Shown in pieces: positions 25,134-33,019 of a stretch of 35,631 nt of DNA. Position 1 is the stretch's first letter. Each line of letters begins with the position of its first letter. The stretch is from Gammaproteobacteria bacterium (GTDB lineage: Bacteria; Pseudomonadota; Gammaproteobacteria; Steroidobacterales; Steroidobacteraceae): assembly GCA_025358295.1 (NCBI GenBank), contig JANYJY010000039.1, positions 1 to 35,631 of the forward strand, given 5' to 3'. The notes beneath the pieces are model-generated. The model made no database searches, was not told where the DNA came from, and saw only the letters and a program-made list of their open reading frames with translations. A program made the translations under genes and the position numbers.

Positions 25134-26846
25134 ATGATGACGCGTACTGTATTGAAGATGCTGTGGGCGGTATTGCCTGCGCTGGCGGCAGCGGCGCCGG
25201 CGGATCTGGTATTCCTGAACGGCAAGATTCATACGCAAGACGCGAAGCGCAGCGTCGCGCAAGCGATGGCGGTGCGCGGCAACGCCATTGTTGCAGTCGG
25301 AACCGATCAGGCCATCGGTGTGCTCATCGGCGCGAACACCCGCAAGGTCGATCTCGGTGGTCGAGTGGTGCTGCCCGGCATCATTGATGCACATGTTCAT
25401 CCGGCGCAGAGCGCGCAAGATTTGGGCAAGTGCAATCTCGACGATAAGCCGCTGTCGCCTGCGGAAATCAAGCGCAAGGTTGGCGCCTGTCTGAAAACCA
25501 ATCCGGGCAACCCGTTCGAGTGGTTCGAAGTCGTCATGGTGGATCCGTCCGGTTTGACTTTGAGTCTGGCGGACTTGGATTCGATACTTCCCACCCGGCC
25601 CCTGTTGCTCACTGGATCCGATGGACACACTGTCTGGGTCAATTCGCGCGCACTGAGCCTCTCGCATATTACGGCGGCCACGCAGGATCCCTCCGGCGGT
25701 CACATTGAACGCGACGTGGCGGGCCGACCCACGGGCACGCTGCGTGATACGGCCGCCGAAATCGCACTGGGTGCGAAGCCGGCCGCCAGTCTTGATCATC
25801 AGGCTTCGCAGTTAAATGAGGCATTCGACCAGATGCGGGCGATCGGCATCACCTCAGTCCAGGACGCCGCTGTCGACGATCACGCGATGCAGATCTACAA
25901 GCGCTTGTACGACACTCATCGGCTGAAAATGCGGGTACGCGCTTCGCTTTGGTTGAAGGATCTTCATGAGCCTGCCGCAGAATTGATCGGCAAGGCGACT
26001 CAGTTTCGCGCAAAGTGGGCCATCGATCCCGATTTTCTGCGCGCAGATGCAGTAAAAATATTCGCTGACGGCGTCATCGAGTACCCGTCGCAGACTGCGG
26101 CTTTGTTGGAGCCATATCTGGACGGACAGGGTCATCCTACGAATAACTTCGGCCCTTCCTATTTCGACCAGGCGAATTTGAATCAGATCGTGACGGCGGC
26201 GGATACGGCCGGACTGACCGTGCATATTCATGCCATCGGAGATCGGGCAATTCGCTCGGCACTGGATGCATTCGCGGATGCCCGCCGGAATAACGGCAAT
26301 CTGGACAACCGTGACCAGATCGCCCACCTGGAATTGATCGCACCCGCAGATTTTCCACGCTTCAAGGAGTTGGGCGTGATCGCGAATTTTCAGCTGCTGT
26401 GGGCGGAAAGCGGCGACTACACCGACGACGCCACCGTCAAGTACATTGGTCCGGAGCGTTCCAAGTATCTGTATCCTGCACGCTCTTTACGGGACGCGGG
26501 CGCACTGATCGCCGGCGGCAGCGATTGGGGCGTGAGTAGTTTCAATGCCTTCGTCGCGATGGAGCACGGCATCACTCGATCGCATATTAAGGGCGAGCCC
26601 CCGTTACTGCCGGAACAGGGTTTGACGCTGCAGGACATGGTTGACGCATATACCATCAATGCTGCAAGGGCAATGAAACAAGAGCAAACGACGGGCAGCA
26701 TAGAGGAAGGCAAGCGCGGTGATTTCATTGTGCTCGACCGGGATATTTTCGCCATCGACGCTTACGATTTGCACAATACACGTGTGTTGTCCACCTATCT
26801 CGATGGTCGCGAGGTCTACGCAGCGAAGATCAAGAAGATCAAGTAG
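25134..26846 (+). CDS. Exported amidohydrolase, YtcJ-like (Amidohydro_3)
   Basis: A 570-residue metal-dependent hydrolase. The N-terminus (MTRTVLKMLWAVLPALAAAA) is a signal peptide, so it acts in the periplasm. The composite beta domain starts LVFLNGKIHTQDAK. The metal ligands include the HxH of GIIDAHVHP (His87 and His89) and the later HIHAIGDRAI and GGSDWGVSSF segments. The C-terminal EEGKRGDFIVLDRD is typical of the family. YtcJ-like proteins are annotated as amidohydrolases of mostly unknown substrate. GTAGAAGG just upstream is the likely ribosome site. It lies 4 bases after the FMN reductase stop, and a weak hairpin with a T-run follows. Confidence 0.88.
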   Translation: MMTRTVLKMLWAVLPALAAAAPADLVFLNGKIHTQDAKRSVAQAMAVRGNAIVAVGTDQAIGVLIGANTRKVDLGGRVVLPGIIDAHVHPAQSAQDLGKCNLDDKPLSPAEIKRKVGACLKTNPGNPFEWFEVVMVDPSGLTLSLADLDSILPTRPLLLTGSDGHTVWVNSRALSLSHITAATQDPSGGHIERDVAGRPTGTLRDTAAEIALGAKPAASLDHQASQLNEAFDQMRAIGITSVQDAAVDDHAMQIYKRLYDTHRLKMRVRASLWLKDLHEPAAELIGKATQFRAKWAIDPDFLRADAVKIFADGVIEYPSQTAALLEPYLDGQGHPTNNFGPSYFDQANLNQIVTAADTAGLTVHIHAIGDRAIRSALDAFADARRNNGNLDNRDQIAHLELIAPADFPRFKELGVIANFQLLWAESGDYTDDATVKYIGPERSKYLYPARSLRDAGALIAGGSDWGVSSFNAFVAMEHGITRSHIKGEPPLLPEQGLTLQDMVDAYTINAARAMKQEQTTGSIEEGKRGDFIVLDRDIFAIDAYDLHNTRVLSTYLDGREVYAAKIKKIK

Positions 26847-26869
26847 TGGACATAACGTGCTTGATTTTT
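26838..26869 (+). terminator. Weak candidate intrinsic terminator after the amidohydrolase gene
   Basis: ATCAAG at 26838-26843 pairs with CTTGAT at 26860-26865, and a TTTTT run ends at 26869. The six-pair stem is AT-rich with a 16-base loop, so it would be a weak terminator. The stem starts inside the last codons of the amidohydrolase. Confidence 0.3.
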
Positions 26870-27021
26870 CGCGTGCCGACGCTCGCTAATTCAGTTGCAG
26901 GTCAGCGCGTCTTGACATAAATCATTTTTGTCGCCGCGAGGAGACGCCGATCACGGTATCGCAGGTCGCGCTTGGACACTATCGTCACCGAGCTCCAACC
27001 GTCCGTGGAAAAAATTAAATT

Positions 27022-28722
27022 ATGTCCAGGCCGATGAATCCGCCATTGACCGGGGAAATTTGGCACCTGAGCATTGAGGACCTGTTTGCCCCTTTGCCGG
27101 AAACCATGCGTCTCGGTGGCGAGGGGCCCTTCGTAATTAATCTCAGCACATCAACCGCGCCGATCTCGCTGCCGGTGAAGAGTCTGATCGACTCCGAGCA
27201 CGCTCATGTCTACCAGGTTCAGCGTACCGAGGACCGGCGGCTGCGTTATCGCTTGCGATTGGGTCCATTTGCAACCGAGGATGATGCGGATGCCGCCCTG
27301 GAGAAAGTACGCGACATTTATCCGGGTGCATTGACTGCCACGGCGGATACGGACGACCTGCGCAAGATAGCGGCGCAGGAGGCGAAAGCGGAGGCGCAAC
27401 GATCGCTGGTCAACAAAAGGTCGGCTGCGGCCAAGCCTCCGCACACCGCGGGAAAGCCGGATGTCCAGGCTGACGAGCCTGCCTTGCCGGCGTCGACGGC
27501 CGTAGCGCCTGCCGCAAAGCTGGCTGCGCCTGCGGCGAAAGTCGTAACGCCTGCGACGAAGGTCGCGGATGTAATCGCTTATTCCACTTCGCTGCTCTCC
27601 ATCGACGACGTAGTACCAATCGAACCTGTCACCAGGCCTGTGGTGGTCACCGCTAAGCCGGTGGAACTCCCGTCGAAGCCGACGGCCGCCTCGGCGCCGA
27701 CGCTTAGCCCTGCCGCGCCTGCGATGATTATTCCTGACCCGCAAATCGTTAGCGCGGTGCCGGTTGTCGCTGTCGTTGAGCCCGCGGTGGTCGTTGTTGC
27801 CCCGCCGACGGTGCAGCACAAAATTCCGGTCCTCGAACACGTGGTCGTGCCCGTACTTTCCAGGCCGGTTGTTCCCAAATCGATACCGTCGCTTTCAGCA
27901 ATCGCCGCGACGCCCCCTACAAATGCGGCAGTGGCCAAGGTATCAGCTTCGCAGCCGGTGATGACTCCGCCTGTCTTGGCGGCGAAGCAAATGATTCCTG
28001 TGCTCACTCTGGAAGCCATGCCGGTGTTGCCGCAAATCGTTGCGGCCAAGCTCGCTGTCGTCGAGCCGCCTAAGGTTACCGTTGCGCCTGCCGTAATCGC
28101 GGTTGCGCCCCCGAAGGTGGTCGTTCCGCCGCCAGTGGTGGTCGCTGCGCCACCCAAGGTTACGGCTGCGCCGCCGGTGATCGCGGTTGCGCCCCCGAAA
28201 GTCGTCGTTCCTCGGCCAGCGGTTGCCGTTGCGCCGCCCAACGCTGACGCTCCGAAGCAAACGGAGCAGCTCAGTAAGCGCGTCGCGGAGCTCGATACCA
28301 CTCAAACGGTTCGCGCGCTCACTCAGCTGGAACTGCAAGACAGCCAGGCATCTCGCTGGTTCGTGATTCAGTTGTCGTTAGGCGAGGAGGCGATTGACCC
28401 GAATACGGTGCCCATCCTCGATATATTCAGCGTGTACAGGCTGTACAGCGTGGCGGGGATTGATCAAGGTCGCATCGTGCATGCGCTACGTCTGGGTTTC
28501 TTTGCAGAGGCGAACGCCGCCGATGCGGTCGCGGGTTACCTTGCCGCCTTCTACGACAAGCCGACCGTCAAGCGCGTGAGCAGCGCCGAACGCGAGCGGT
28601 TTGCCGAACAGGTCCTCGAGCCGCGCAAGGATGTCGGTGCGACCGGTTCACATGCGGCCATTGAGATCACCAGCGAGCGCTACATCCGCGAGAAGCGCAC
28701 CGCCGCCGCGGCTACTAAGTAG
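27022..28722 (+). CDS. Double-SPOR-domain protein with proline/valine-rich linker
   Basis: A 566-residue protein. The N-terminal SPOR-like domain (about residues 35-115) contains HVYQVQRTEDRRLRYRLRLGPF, followed by EDDADAALEKVRDIYPGA. A low-complexity Ala/Pro/Val linker of roughly 300 residues follows, ending in four 14-residue repeats (residues 350-405). The C-terminal SPOR-like domain (about 444-520) reads SRWFVIQLSL, YRLYSVAGIDQGR, ALRLGFFAEANAADAVAGYL. SPOR domains bind denuded peptidoglycan, often at the septum. No signal peptide or membrane span is visible, which is odd for such a role: either the domains have another ligand or export is unusual. The start ATG 27022 follows an A-rich weak ribosome site. 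It converges with the next gene, overlapping by 8 bases. Confidence 0.72.
   Translation: MSRPMNPPLTGEIWHLSIEDLFAPLPETMRLGGEGPFVINLSTSTAPISLPVKSLIDSEHAHVYQVQRTEDRRLRYRLRLGPFATEDDADAALEKVRDIYPGALTATADTDDLRKIAAQEAKAEAQRSLVNKRSAAAKPPHTAGKPDVQADEPALPASTAVAPAAKLAAPAAKVVTPATKVADVIAYSTSLLSIDDVVPIEPVTRPVVVTAKPVELPSKPTAASAPTLSPAAPAMIIPDPQIVSAVPVVAVVEPAVVVVAPPTVQHKIPVLEHVVVPVLSRPVVPKSIPSLSAIAATPPTNAAVAKVSASQPVMTPPVLAAKQMIPVLTLEAMPVLPQIVAAKLAVVEPPKVTVAPAVIAVAPPKVVVPPPVVVAAPPKVTAAPPVIAVAPPKVVVPRPAVAVAPPNADAPKQTEQLSKRVAELDTTQTVRALTQLELQDSQASRWFVIQLSLGEEAIDPNTVPILDIFSVYRLYSVAGIDQGRIVHALRLGFFAEANAADAVAGYLAAFYDKPTVKRVSSAERERFAEQVLEPRKDVGATGSHAAIEITSERYIREKRTAAAATK
28069..28236 (+). repeat. Four tandem 42-base repeats coding for 14-residue units
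   Basis: Inside the SPOR protein linker the peptide runs as four units: PKVTVAPAVIAVAP, PKVVVPPPVVVAAP, PKVTAAPPVIAVAP, PKVVVPRPAVAVAP. Units one and three are nearly alike, as are two and four, so a doubled 84-base block is the likely history. The nucleotide copies differ at several codon third positions, so the array is not recent. No frame disruption is seen. Confidence 0.8.
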
Positions 28723-29281
28723 GCTGCCGGGCGGCTGGCGCCGCTGTAAAGGACTCGAATTTCAATCCGATGACCGATCCCGAGTCCTGGTGCGGGACGC
28801 AAGTCGTGCGATCATTGACATTGCGAGTGGCGAACATGGGCAACACATTATTGCGAAACTGCTCAACTAATTCGCAGTCGCCGGTGTTCAACTCCCGAGG
28901 CGAATTATTCGAGAACACCACTGAGCGCCAAATTCCTGCTATCGGCTTGGAGTCGGTGGAGGGGTCGCTCACCAGCGTGTAAAATGTCAGGTCGGCTCGA
29001 GCGAATTTGTCGGGACGGCCATAGCCGGCGGCGCAGCCGCCGGCACGGGATATTGCATCATTCCTCGCACCGGCGGCAATTAGCAGTAGCTTAATTTTAT
29101 CGGCCAACCCGTCGCAGGAGTAGGTCGATGTAAAACCCATGTAAACGAAAGAATATTCGTGTTTCTGCCAGCTTCCGGATTCCGTAGCGGACGGTGCATC
29201 GGCCCAGCCGGCGCCCGACACGAGCAGGGAGGCGAACAAGGAGCTGCCGATAAGGGTGGCCGCTTTCGAAATGGTATTCAT
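28715..29281 (-). CDS. Secreted hypothetical protein
   Basis: I do not recognise the family. From ATG 29281, which has GGAG at good spacing upstream, the protein has 188 residues. It starts with a clear signal peptide (AATLIGSSLFASLLVSGAGWADA), so it is likely periplasmic. The mature part has two cysteines in the first half (TYSCDGLADKIKLLL and AGGCAAGYGRPD) and two in the second half (TGDCELVEQF and DRTTCVPH), which could form two disulfides. The last 8 bases overlap the SPOR gene tail to tail. A longer frame from 29329 would put the signal sequence internally and is rejected. Confidence 0.65.
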   Translation of the reverse strand: MNTISKAATLIGSSLFASLLVSGAGWADAPSATESGSWQKHEYSFVYMGFTSTYSCDGLADKIKLLLIAAGARNDAISRAGGCAAGYGRPDKFARADLTFYTLVSDPSTDSKPIAGIWRSVVFSNNSPRELNTGDCELVEQFRNNVLPMFATRNVNDRTTCVPHQDSGSVIGLKFESFTAAPAARQPT

Positions 29282-29473
29282 GAAGATCTCCAAACGCAGT
29301 GGACAGTATTGTAGCTGCTGTTGGGACAACGATTGAACTCCTCGGGCGGTTGACGAACGGGAAGAACCACTGTGCGGTGGCCGTTAACAATACCAGCGCA
29401 AGCATCGGATATATAAAGCGGAAGTCCCGGCGGCCCAAGGCAGGTGACCTTCGCCCGCCCGATTTCACTCCGG

Positions 29474-29519
29474 CCTGGAGTAAAAATAAACCAAAATCCA
29501 GGTCGCCGCTCCATATAAT
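29474..29519 (+). promoter_or_regulatory. Candidate rdgC promoter with inverted repeat
   Basis: A perfect -10 hexamer TATAAT lies at 29514-29519, 27 bases before the rdgC ATG. No good -35 hexamer stands at the expected spacing. Just upstream, CCTGGA (29474-29479) and TCCAGG (29497-29502) form an exact inverted repeat around 17 AT-rich bases, overlapping where the -35 would be. This could be a regulator site. The remaining intergenic sequence 29282-29473 shows nothing I can name. Confidence 0.4.
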
Positions 29520-29546
29520 CCGCTTCCTTTTTACTGGGTGCCGCTG

Positions 29547-30479
29547 ATGCTGTTCAAGAACCTGGTTTTTCATCGCCTGCCCGCGCAATGGACGTTGACT
29601 GCTGCCGAATTCGAGGCTCAGCTCGCCGGCCGTACTCTTCAGCCCTGTGGCCCGTTTGAGATGTCATGCCGTGGCTGGCTGCCGGTTACCGCTGGCGGAC
29701 GACTGCTGCACTCCGTCAATCAGCAGCACATGATCGCGCTGGGGGAGAACCAGAAACTGCTGCCAGGGTCGATCATCCGTCAGGTGGCGCAAGAGCGCGC
29801 CGAGGTTTTGGCCGAAGAGCAAGGATTTCCCGTGGGTCGAAAGCAAATGCGCGATCTTCGTGCCAAGGTGAGCGACGAGCTGCGCGCGCGAGCATTGACC
29901 CGGCGCCGAGTTACGCGCGCGTGGATAGACCCCCAGGCGGGCTGGTTTGTCGTGGACGCTGCGGGGATTCCCCGAGCGGAGGCCGTCGTCGAGGCCTTGG
30001 GGGACACTCTCGGCAGTTTTGCGCCGGTCGCTATCGAGACAGAGCGCTCACCACACGCGGCCATGACTTCGTGGTTGCTGCGCGGTGAGGCGCCGGCACG
30101 ATTCTCCATCGATGACGAATTAGAATTGCACGCGGCCGATAAGTCCAAGACCGTCATTCGCTATACGCGACACCCCCTCGATGGCAAGGAAATTCAGGCG
30201 CACTTATCGTCGGGAAAATATCCGACACACCTCGGTTTGACATGGAACGATCGGGTTTCCTTCGTGCTGACCGATAAGCTGCAAGTCAAGCGCCTGGATT
30301 TTCTGGAAATGAGCAAGGAACCCACGGAGGGAGATGATGTGGATCCCGCCGAGCAATTCGACATTGATTTCGCCGTCATGGCCGGTGAGCTCGCGAACCT
30401 GCTCAAGGACCTGGCCCACGTCCTAGGCGCGGAAGCGGCCGTCGCTGCCGAGTGGCCGGTGCGAAGTAAGGTCGCGTAA
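29547..30479 (+). CDS. rdgC: Recombination-associated protein RdgC
   Basis: RdgC is a nucleoid-associated, ring-forming dimer that binds DNA without sequence preference and restrains RecA-mediated recombination. The protein has 310 residues, typical length. It starts MLFKNLVFHRLPAQWTLTA, then PCGPFEMSCRGWLPV, LLPGSIIRQVAQER and VGRKQMRDLRAKV. Further marks are DELRARALTRRRVTRAWIDP, RFSIDDELELHAADKSKTVIRY and LHLTWNDRVSF-like GLTWNDRVSFVLTDKLQVKRLDFL. ATG 29547 is preferred over a GTG at 29538 because RdgC proteins begin M-x-F-K-N. It stands alone between convergent or divergent neighbours. Confidence 0.95.
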   Translation: MLFKNLVFHRLPAQWTLTAAEFEAQLAGRTLQPCGPFEMSCRGWLPVTAGGRLLHSVNQQHMIALGENQKLLPGSIIRQVAQERAEVLAEEQGFPVGRKQMRDLRAKVSDELRARALTRRRVTRAWIDPQAGWFVVDAAGIPRAEAVVEALGDTLGSFAPVAIETERSPHAAMTSWLLRGEAPARFSIDDELELHAADKSKTVIRYTRHPLDGKEIQAHLSSGKYPTHLGLTWNDRVSFVLTDKLQVKRLDFLEMSKEPTEGDDVDPAEQFDIDFAVMAGELANLLKDLAHVLGAEAAVAAEWPVRSKVA

Positions 30480-30519
30480 GGCCGGGGACGTACGCGGTCT
30501 TTGCGCTTTCGTGCCGGGA

Positions 30520-31458
30520 TCAGTCCAGTACGATCCGAGGAAAGTAGAACGACACGATCCAGTTCGGCACGTCGACTATTTCGCTGATGCGGAGGTCGCC
30601 GCAGACGCTACACAGCATGTATGCATCGATGGCCGGCATGCCGTGGCGCCGCCCGAGTAGATCGATCATTGAACGGACAGAGGCGGCGGCGGCCTGCATC
30701 AGATCCGGTCCGATACCGGTGGTGACCTCGTATCCCTGGGCATCGAGATGATGGGTGACAGGACCATGGGTTCTAAAGCGCGGGAAGGCGAGCGGCTCTT
30801 GTTTGATCAAGTCGAAATTCAATGCCACGCGCATGGGACTTTCGATGGCGGTGCCACACACTTCCCCATCGCCCTGGGCCGCATGCGTGTCGCCCACCGA
30901 GAATAGAGCGCCGGCGACTTCGACGGGCAGAAACAATTCGGTGCCCAGGCAAATGTCGCGGACGTCCATGTTGCCGCCGACCCGCCGTGGTGGAACGACG
31001 CTGTGCAACCCCGGTTCGGCGGGAGCCACGCCAATGGTGCCGGTAAAAGGCTTGAGCGGCACATTACCCCAGCGGCCGAACGCCGCGGGCGACAGAGTCG
31101 CGGAGTCGTAACTCCATACGTGCAGCGCGGGTTCCCGGAAGTCATCGGCCAAGAGTCCGAAGCCGGGTATGTTCGCGGTCCACCCCCACCCTGACGGCAG
31201 AAAGGACAGCAAGGTTACTTTGAGGATATCGCCGGGTTGCGCACCGTCGATAAAAATGGGACCCGTGACGGGATTGACCTTGGAGAAATCCAGCCGGGCG
31301 ATATCGCCCGCCAACGAGGCGGGCGAGAGCTGACCTGCGGACGCATCGGCGACATCGAACTCCAGCGATTCGCCCGGGGCGATGTGCACGAGGGGTGCGA
31401 TGCTTCGATCCCAACCGAAATGATGTCGATGGATGGTGTGACGATGCGAGGCGGCCAT
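30520..31458 (-). CDS. Acetamidase/formamidase family protein
   Basis: A 312-residue member of the FmdA/AmdA family, which hydrolyses short amides (formamide or acetamide) to ammonia and the acid. The family hallmarks are present: SLEFDVADASAGQL near the start, GPIFIDGAQPGDILKV, GVAPAEPGLHSVVPPRRVGGNMDVRD, GTELFLPVEVAGALFSVGDTHAAQGDGEVCGTAIE and a C-terminal region with LLGRRHGMPAIDAYML. The stretch GDTHAAQGDGEV is the strongest match. It has no signal peptide and is cytoplasmic. It starts at ATG 31458, divergent from an APC permease 61 bases away, which may import a nitrogenous substrate for it. The substrate is not established. Confidence 0.9.
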   Translation of the reverse strand: MAASHRHTIHRHHFGWDRSIAPLVHIAPGESLEFDVADASAGQLSPASLAGDIARLDFSKVNPVTGPIFIDGAQPGDILKVTLLSFLPSGWGWTANIPGFGLLADDFREPALHVWSYDSATLSPAAFGRWGNVPLKPFTGTIGVAPAEPGLHSVVPPRRVGGNMDVRDICLGTELFLPVEVAGALFSVGDTHAAQGDGEVCGTAIESPMRVALNFDLIKQEPLAFPRFRTHGPVTHHLDAQGYEVTTGIGPDLMQAAAASVRSMIDLLGRRHGMPAIDAYMLCSVCGDLRISEIVDVPNWIVSFYFPRIVLD

Positions 31459-31519
31459 GACCCATTGTACTCATTCGCTGATCCGCCCGCGATAAGGGCA
31501 TTGCGTTAGACTGCTGCAC

Positions 31520-32851
31520 ATGTCGCTACAAGAATTCGGCTACAAAGAACAATTGAACCGAGTCCTGACCACTCGCGATCTGGTCATTTACGGGATGATT
31601 TTCATGCTGCCCATCGCGCCTTATGCGGTGTTCGGCTTCGTTTGGGACTCGGCCAAGGGCATGGTTCCCTTGGCGTACCTGGTCGGTCTCGTGGGAATGT
31701 TTTTCACCGCGTTGAGTTATGCGGCGATGTCGCGCGCATTTCCCCTGGCGGGCTCGGTCTATACCTATGCGCAACGCGGCTTGCACGAGATTGCCGGTTT
31801 CTTTTCGGGCTGGCTCATTCTCCTTGATTACATTCTGGTTCCGGCGCTGTTGTATCTGTTCAGCGCGGCCGCGTTGCGGCCGATTTTCCCAGCCATTCCT
31901 GCCTGGATATGGCTGACGGGATTCATCTCGTTCAACGCCGTCGTTAACTTGATCGGCATAGAATTCACGGCACGCGTCAACCGTTACATGCTCGTGATGG
32001 AATTGACGACTCTGGGCTTGTTTGTCGTTGTGGGTTTGGCGGCGCTGTATGGCGGCGCGGGCGCCGGCGGGCTCACGTTCAAGCCGATCTACGATCCCCA
32101 GGTGTTCTCGTTGTCGACGGTTGCCGGCGCCGCCTCGATTGCGGTGCTGTCCTTTCTCGGCTTCGACGGCATTTCCACCCTCTCGGAGGAGAGCCGCGGC
32201 AATCAAAACGCCATCGGCAGGGCGACTGTGATATCCTTGCTGCTGGTGGGAGTCTTGTTCATGTTGCAGACCTGGGTGGCCACGGACCTGGCCCGGGGCA
32301 TGCATTTTTCTTCACCTGAAACGGCTTTCTACGAAGTGGCCGAAGTTGCCGGAGGAGCCTGGCTCAGGCTCATCACCGTCCTGGCCATCGTGATTGCGCA
32401 GGCGATCGCGAATGCCATGGCGGCACAGGCGGCTGTATCGCGCATTCTTTTTGCGATGGCGCGCGACGGCAAGCTGCCCGCAGTCCTTGCCAAGGTCCAC
32501 CCTCGGTTTCAGACTCCGCACATCAGCACACTCGCAGTGGCGTTGGTATCACTGCTGGTCGGAATTTTTTTCTCGCAGCGAGTGGACGATCTCACCCGCG
32601 TCGTGAACTTCGGCGCGTTGACGGGTTTCGTGCTGCTGCATTTATCCGTCATCAATCATTATTTCCGTCGCCAACGCAGCGGCGATTGGCTGCGGCACCT
32701 AATATTTCCGCTGATCGGACTGGCGATCATCGTCTACGTACTCTATGAAATGGACCACGCCGCAAAATTTCTCGGTGCTTGCTGGATAGCGTTGGGTGTC
32801 GTGTATTACATGGGTCTGACGCTGCGCGCCAAGAAAACGACGGCGATTTGA
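31520..32851 (+). CDS. APC-superfamily amino acid/amine permease
   Basis: A 443-residue inner-membrane carrier with about 12 hydrophobic segments. The start LTTRDLVIYGMIFMLPIAPYAVFG is the APC helix-one unwound region. AMSRAFPLAGSVYTYAQRGLHE is the conserved loop between helices two and three, and ASIAVLSFLGFDGISTLSEESRGNQNAIGRA is helix six with its following motif. These place it with bacterial amino acid/polyamine permeases. The substrate is unknown. It is divergent from the formamidase/acetamidase gene, which may process an imported amide or the two may share regulation. ATG 31520 follows a short, weak ribosome site. Confidence 0.88.
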   Translation: MSLQEFGYKEQLNRVLTTRDLVIYGMIFMLPIAPYAVFGFVWDSAKGMVPLAYLVGLVGMFFTALSYAAMSRAFPLAGSVYTYAQRGLHEIAGFFSGWLILLDYILVPALLYLFSAAALRPIFPAIPAWIWLTGFISFNAVVNLIGIEFTARVNRYMLVMELTTLGLFVVVGLAALYGGAGAGGLTFKPIYDPQVFSLSTVAGAASIAVLSFLGFDGISTLSEESRGNQNAIGRATVISLLLVGVLFMLQTWVATDLARGMHFSSPETAFYEVAEVAGGAWLRLITVLAIVIAQAIANAMAAQAAVSRILFAMARDGKLPAVLAKVHPRFQTPHISTLAVALVSLLVGIFFSQRVDDLTRVVNFGALTGFVLLHLSVINHYFRRQRSGDWLRHLIFPLIGLAIIVYVLYEMDHAAKFLGACWIALGVVYYMGLTLRAKKTTAI

Positions 32852-33019
32852 ACCACCGGCAATGTAACAATAACCAGGCCGCGTCAATGCAGTTGATTGT
32901 GTAGGACGACGCCGACGTCATGTTCTCACTAATCAGTCACAGAATTGCGTCACATAATCGCCAGAACGTCTCGAACATCTATAGCGCGAAGACTTTCGAA
33001 TAGCTAACAATTTGACGCC

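Noticed and set aside
26912-26940. TTGACA at 26912-26917 as a -35 for the SPOR gene
   Set aside because: The -35 hexamer is perfect but the bases 15-19 downstream are GC-rich with no -10, so no promoter is called.
27151-28301. Two long minus-strand frames opposite the SPOR protein linker (27151-27840 and 27579-28301)
   Set aside because: They translate to Arg-rich or Gly/Thr-rich repeats that simply mirror the Pro/Val codons of the plus strand. The plus frame has SPOR-like domains at both ends.
29097-29588. Minus-strand 163-codon frame across the rdgC upstream region
   Set aside because: It overlaps both the signal-peptide gene and the start of rdgC, and has no motif or ribosome site. The region fits a promoter better.
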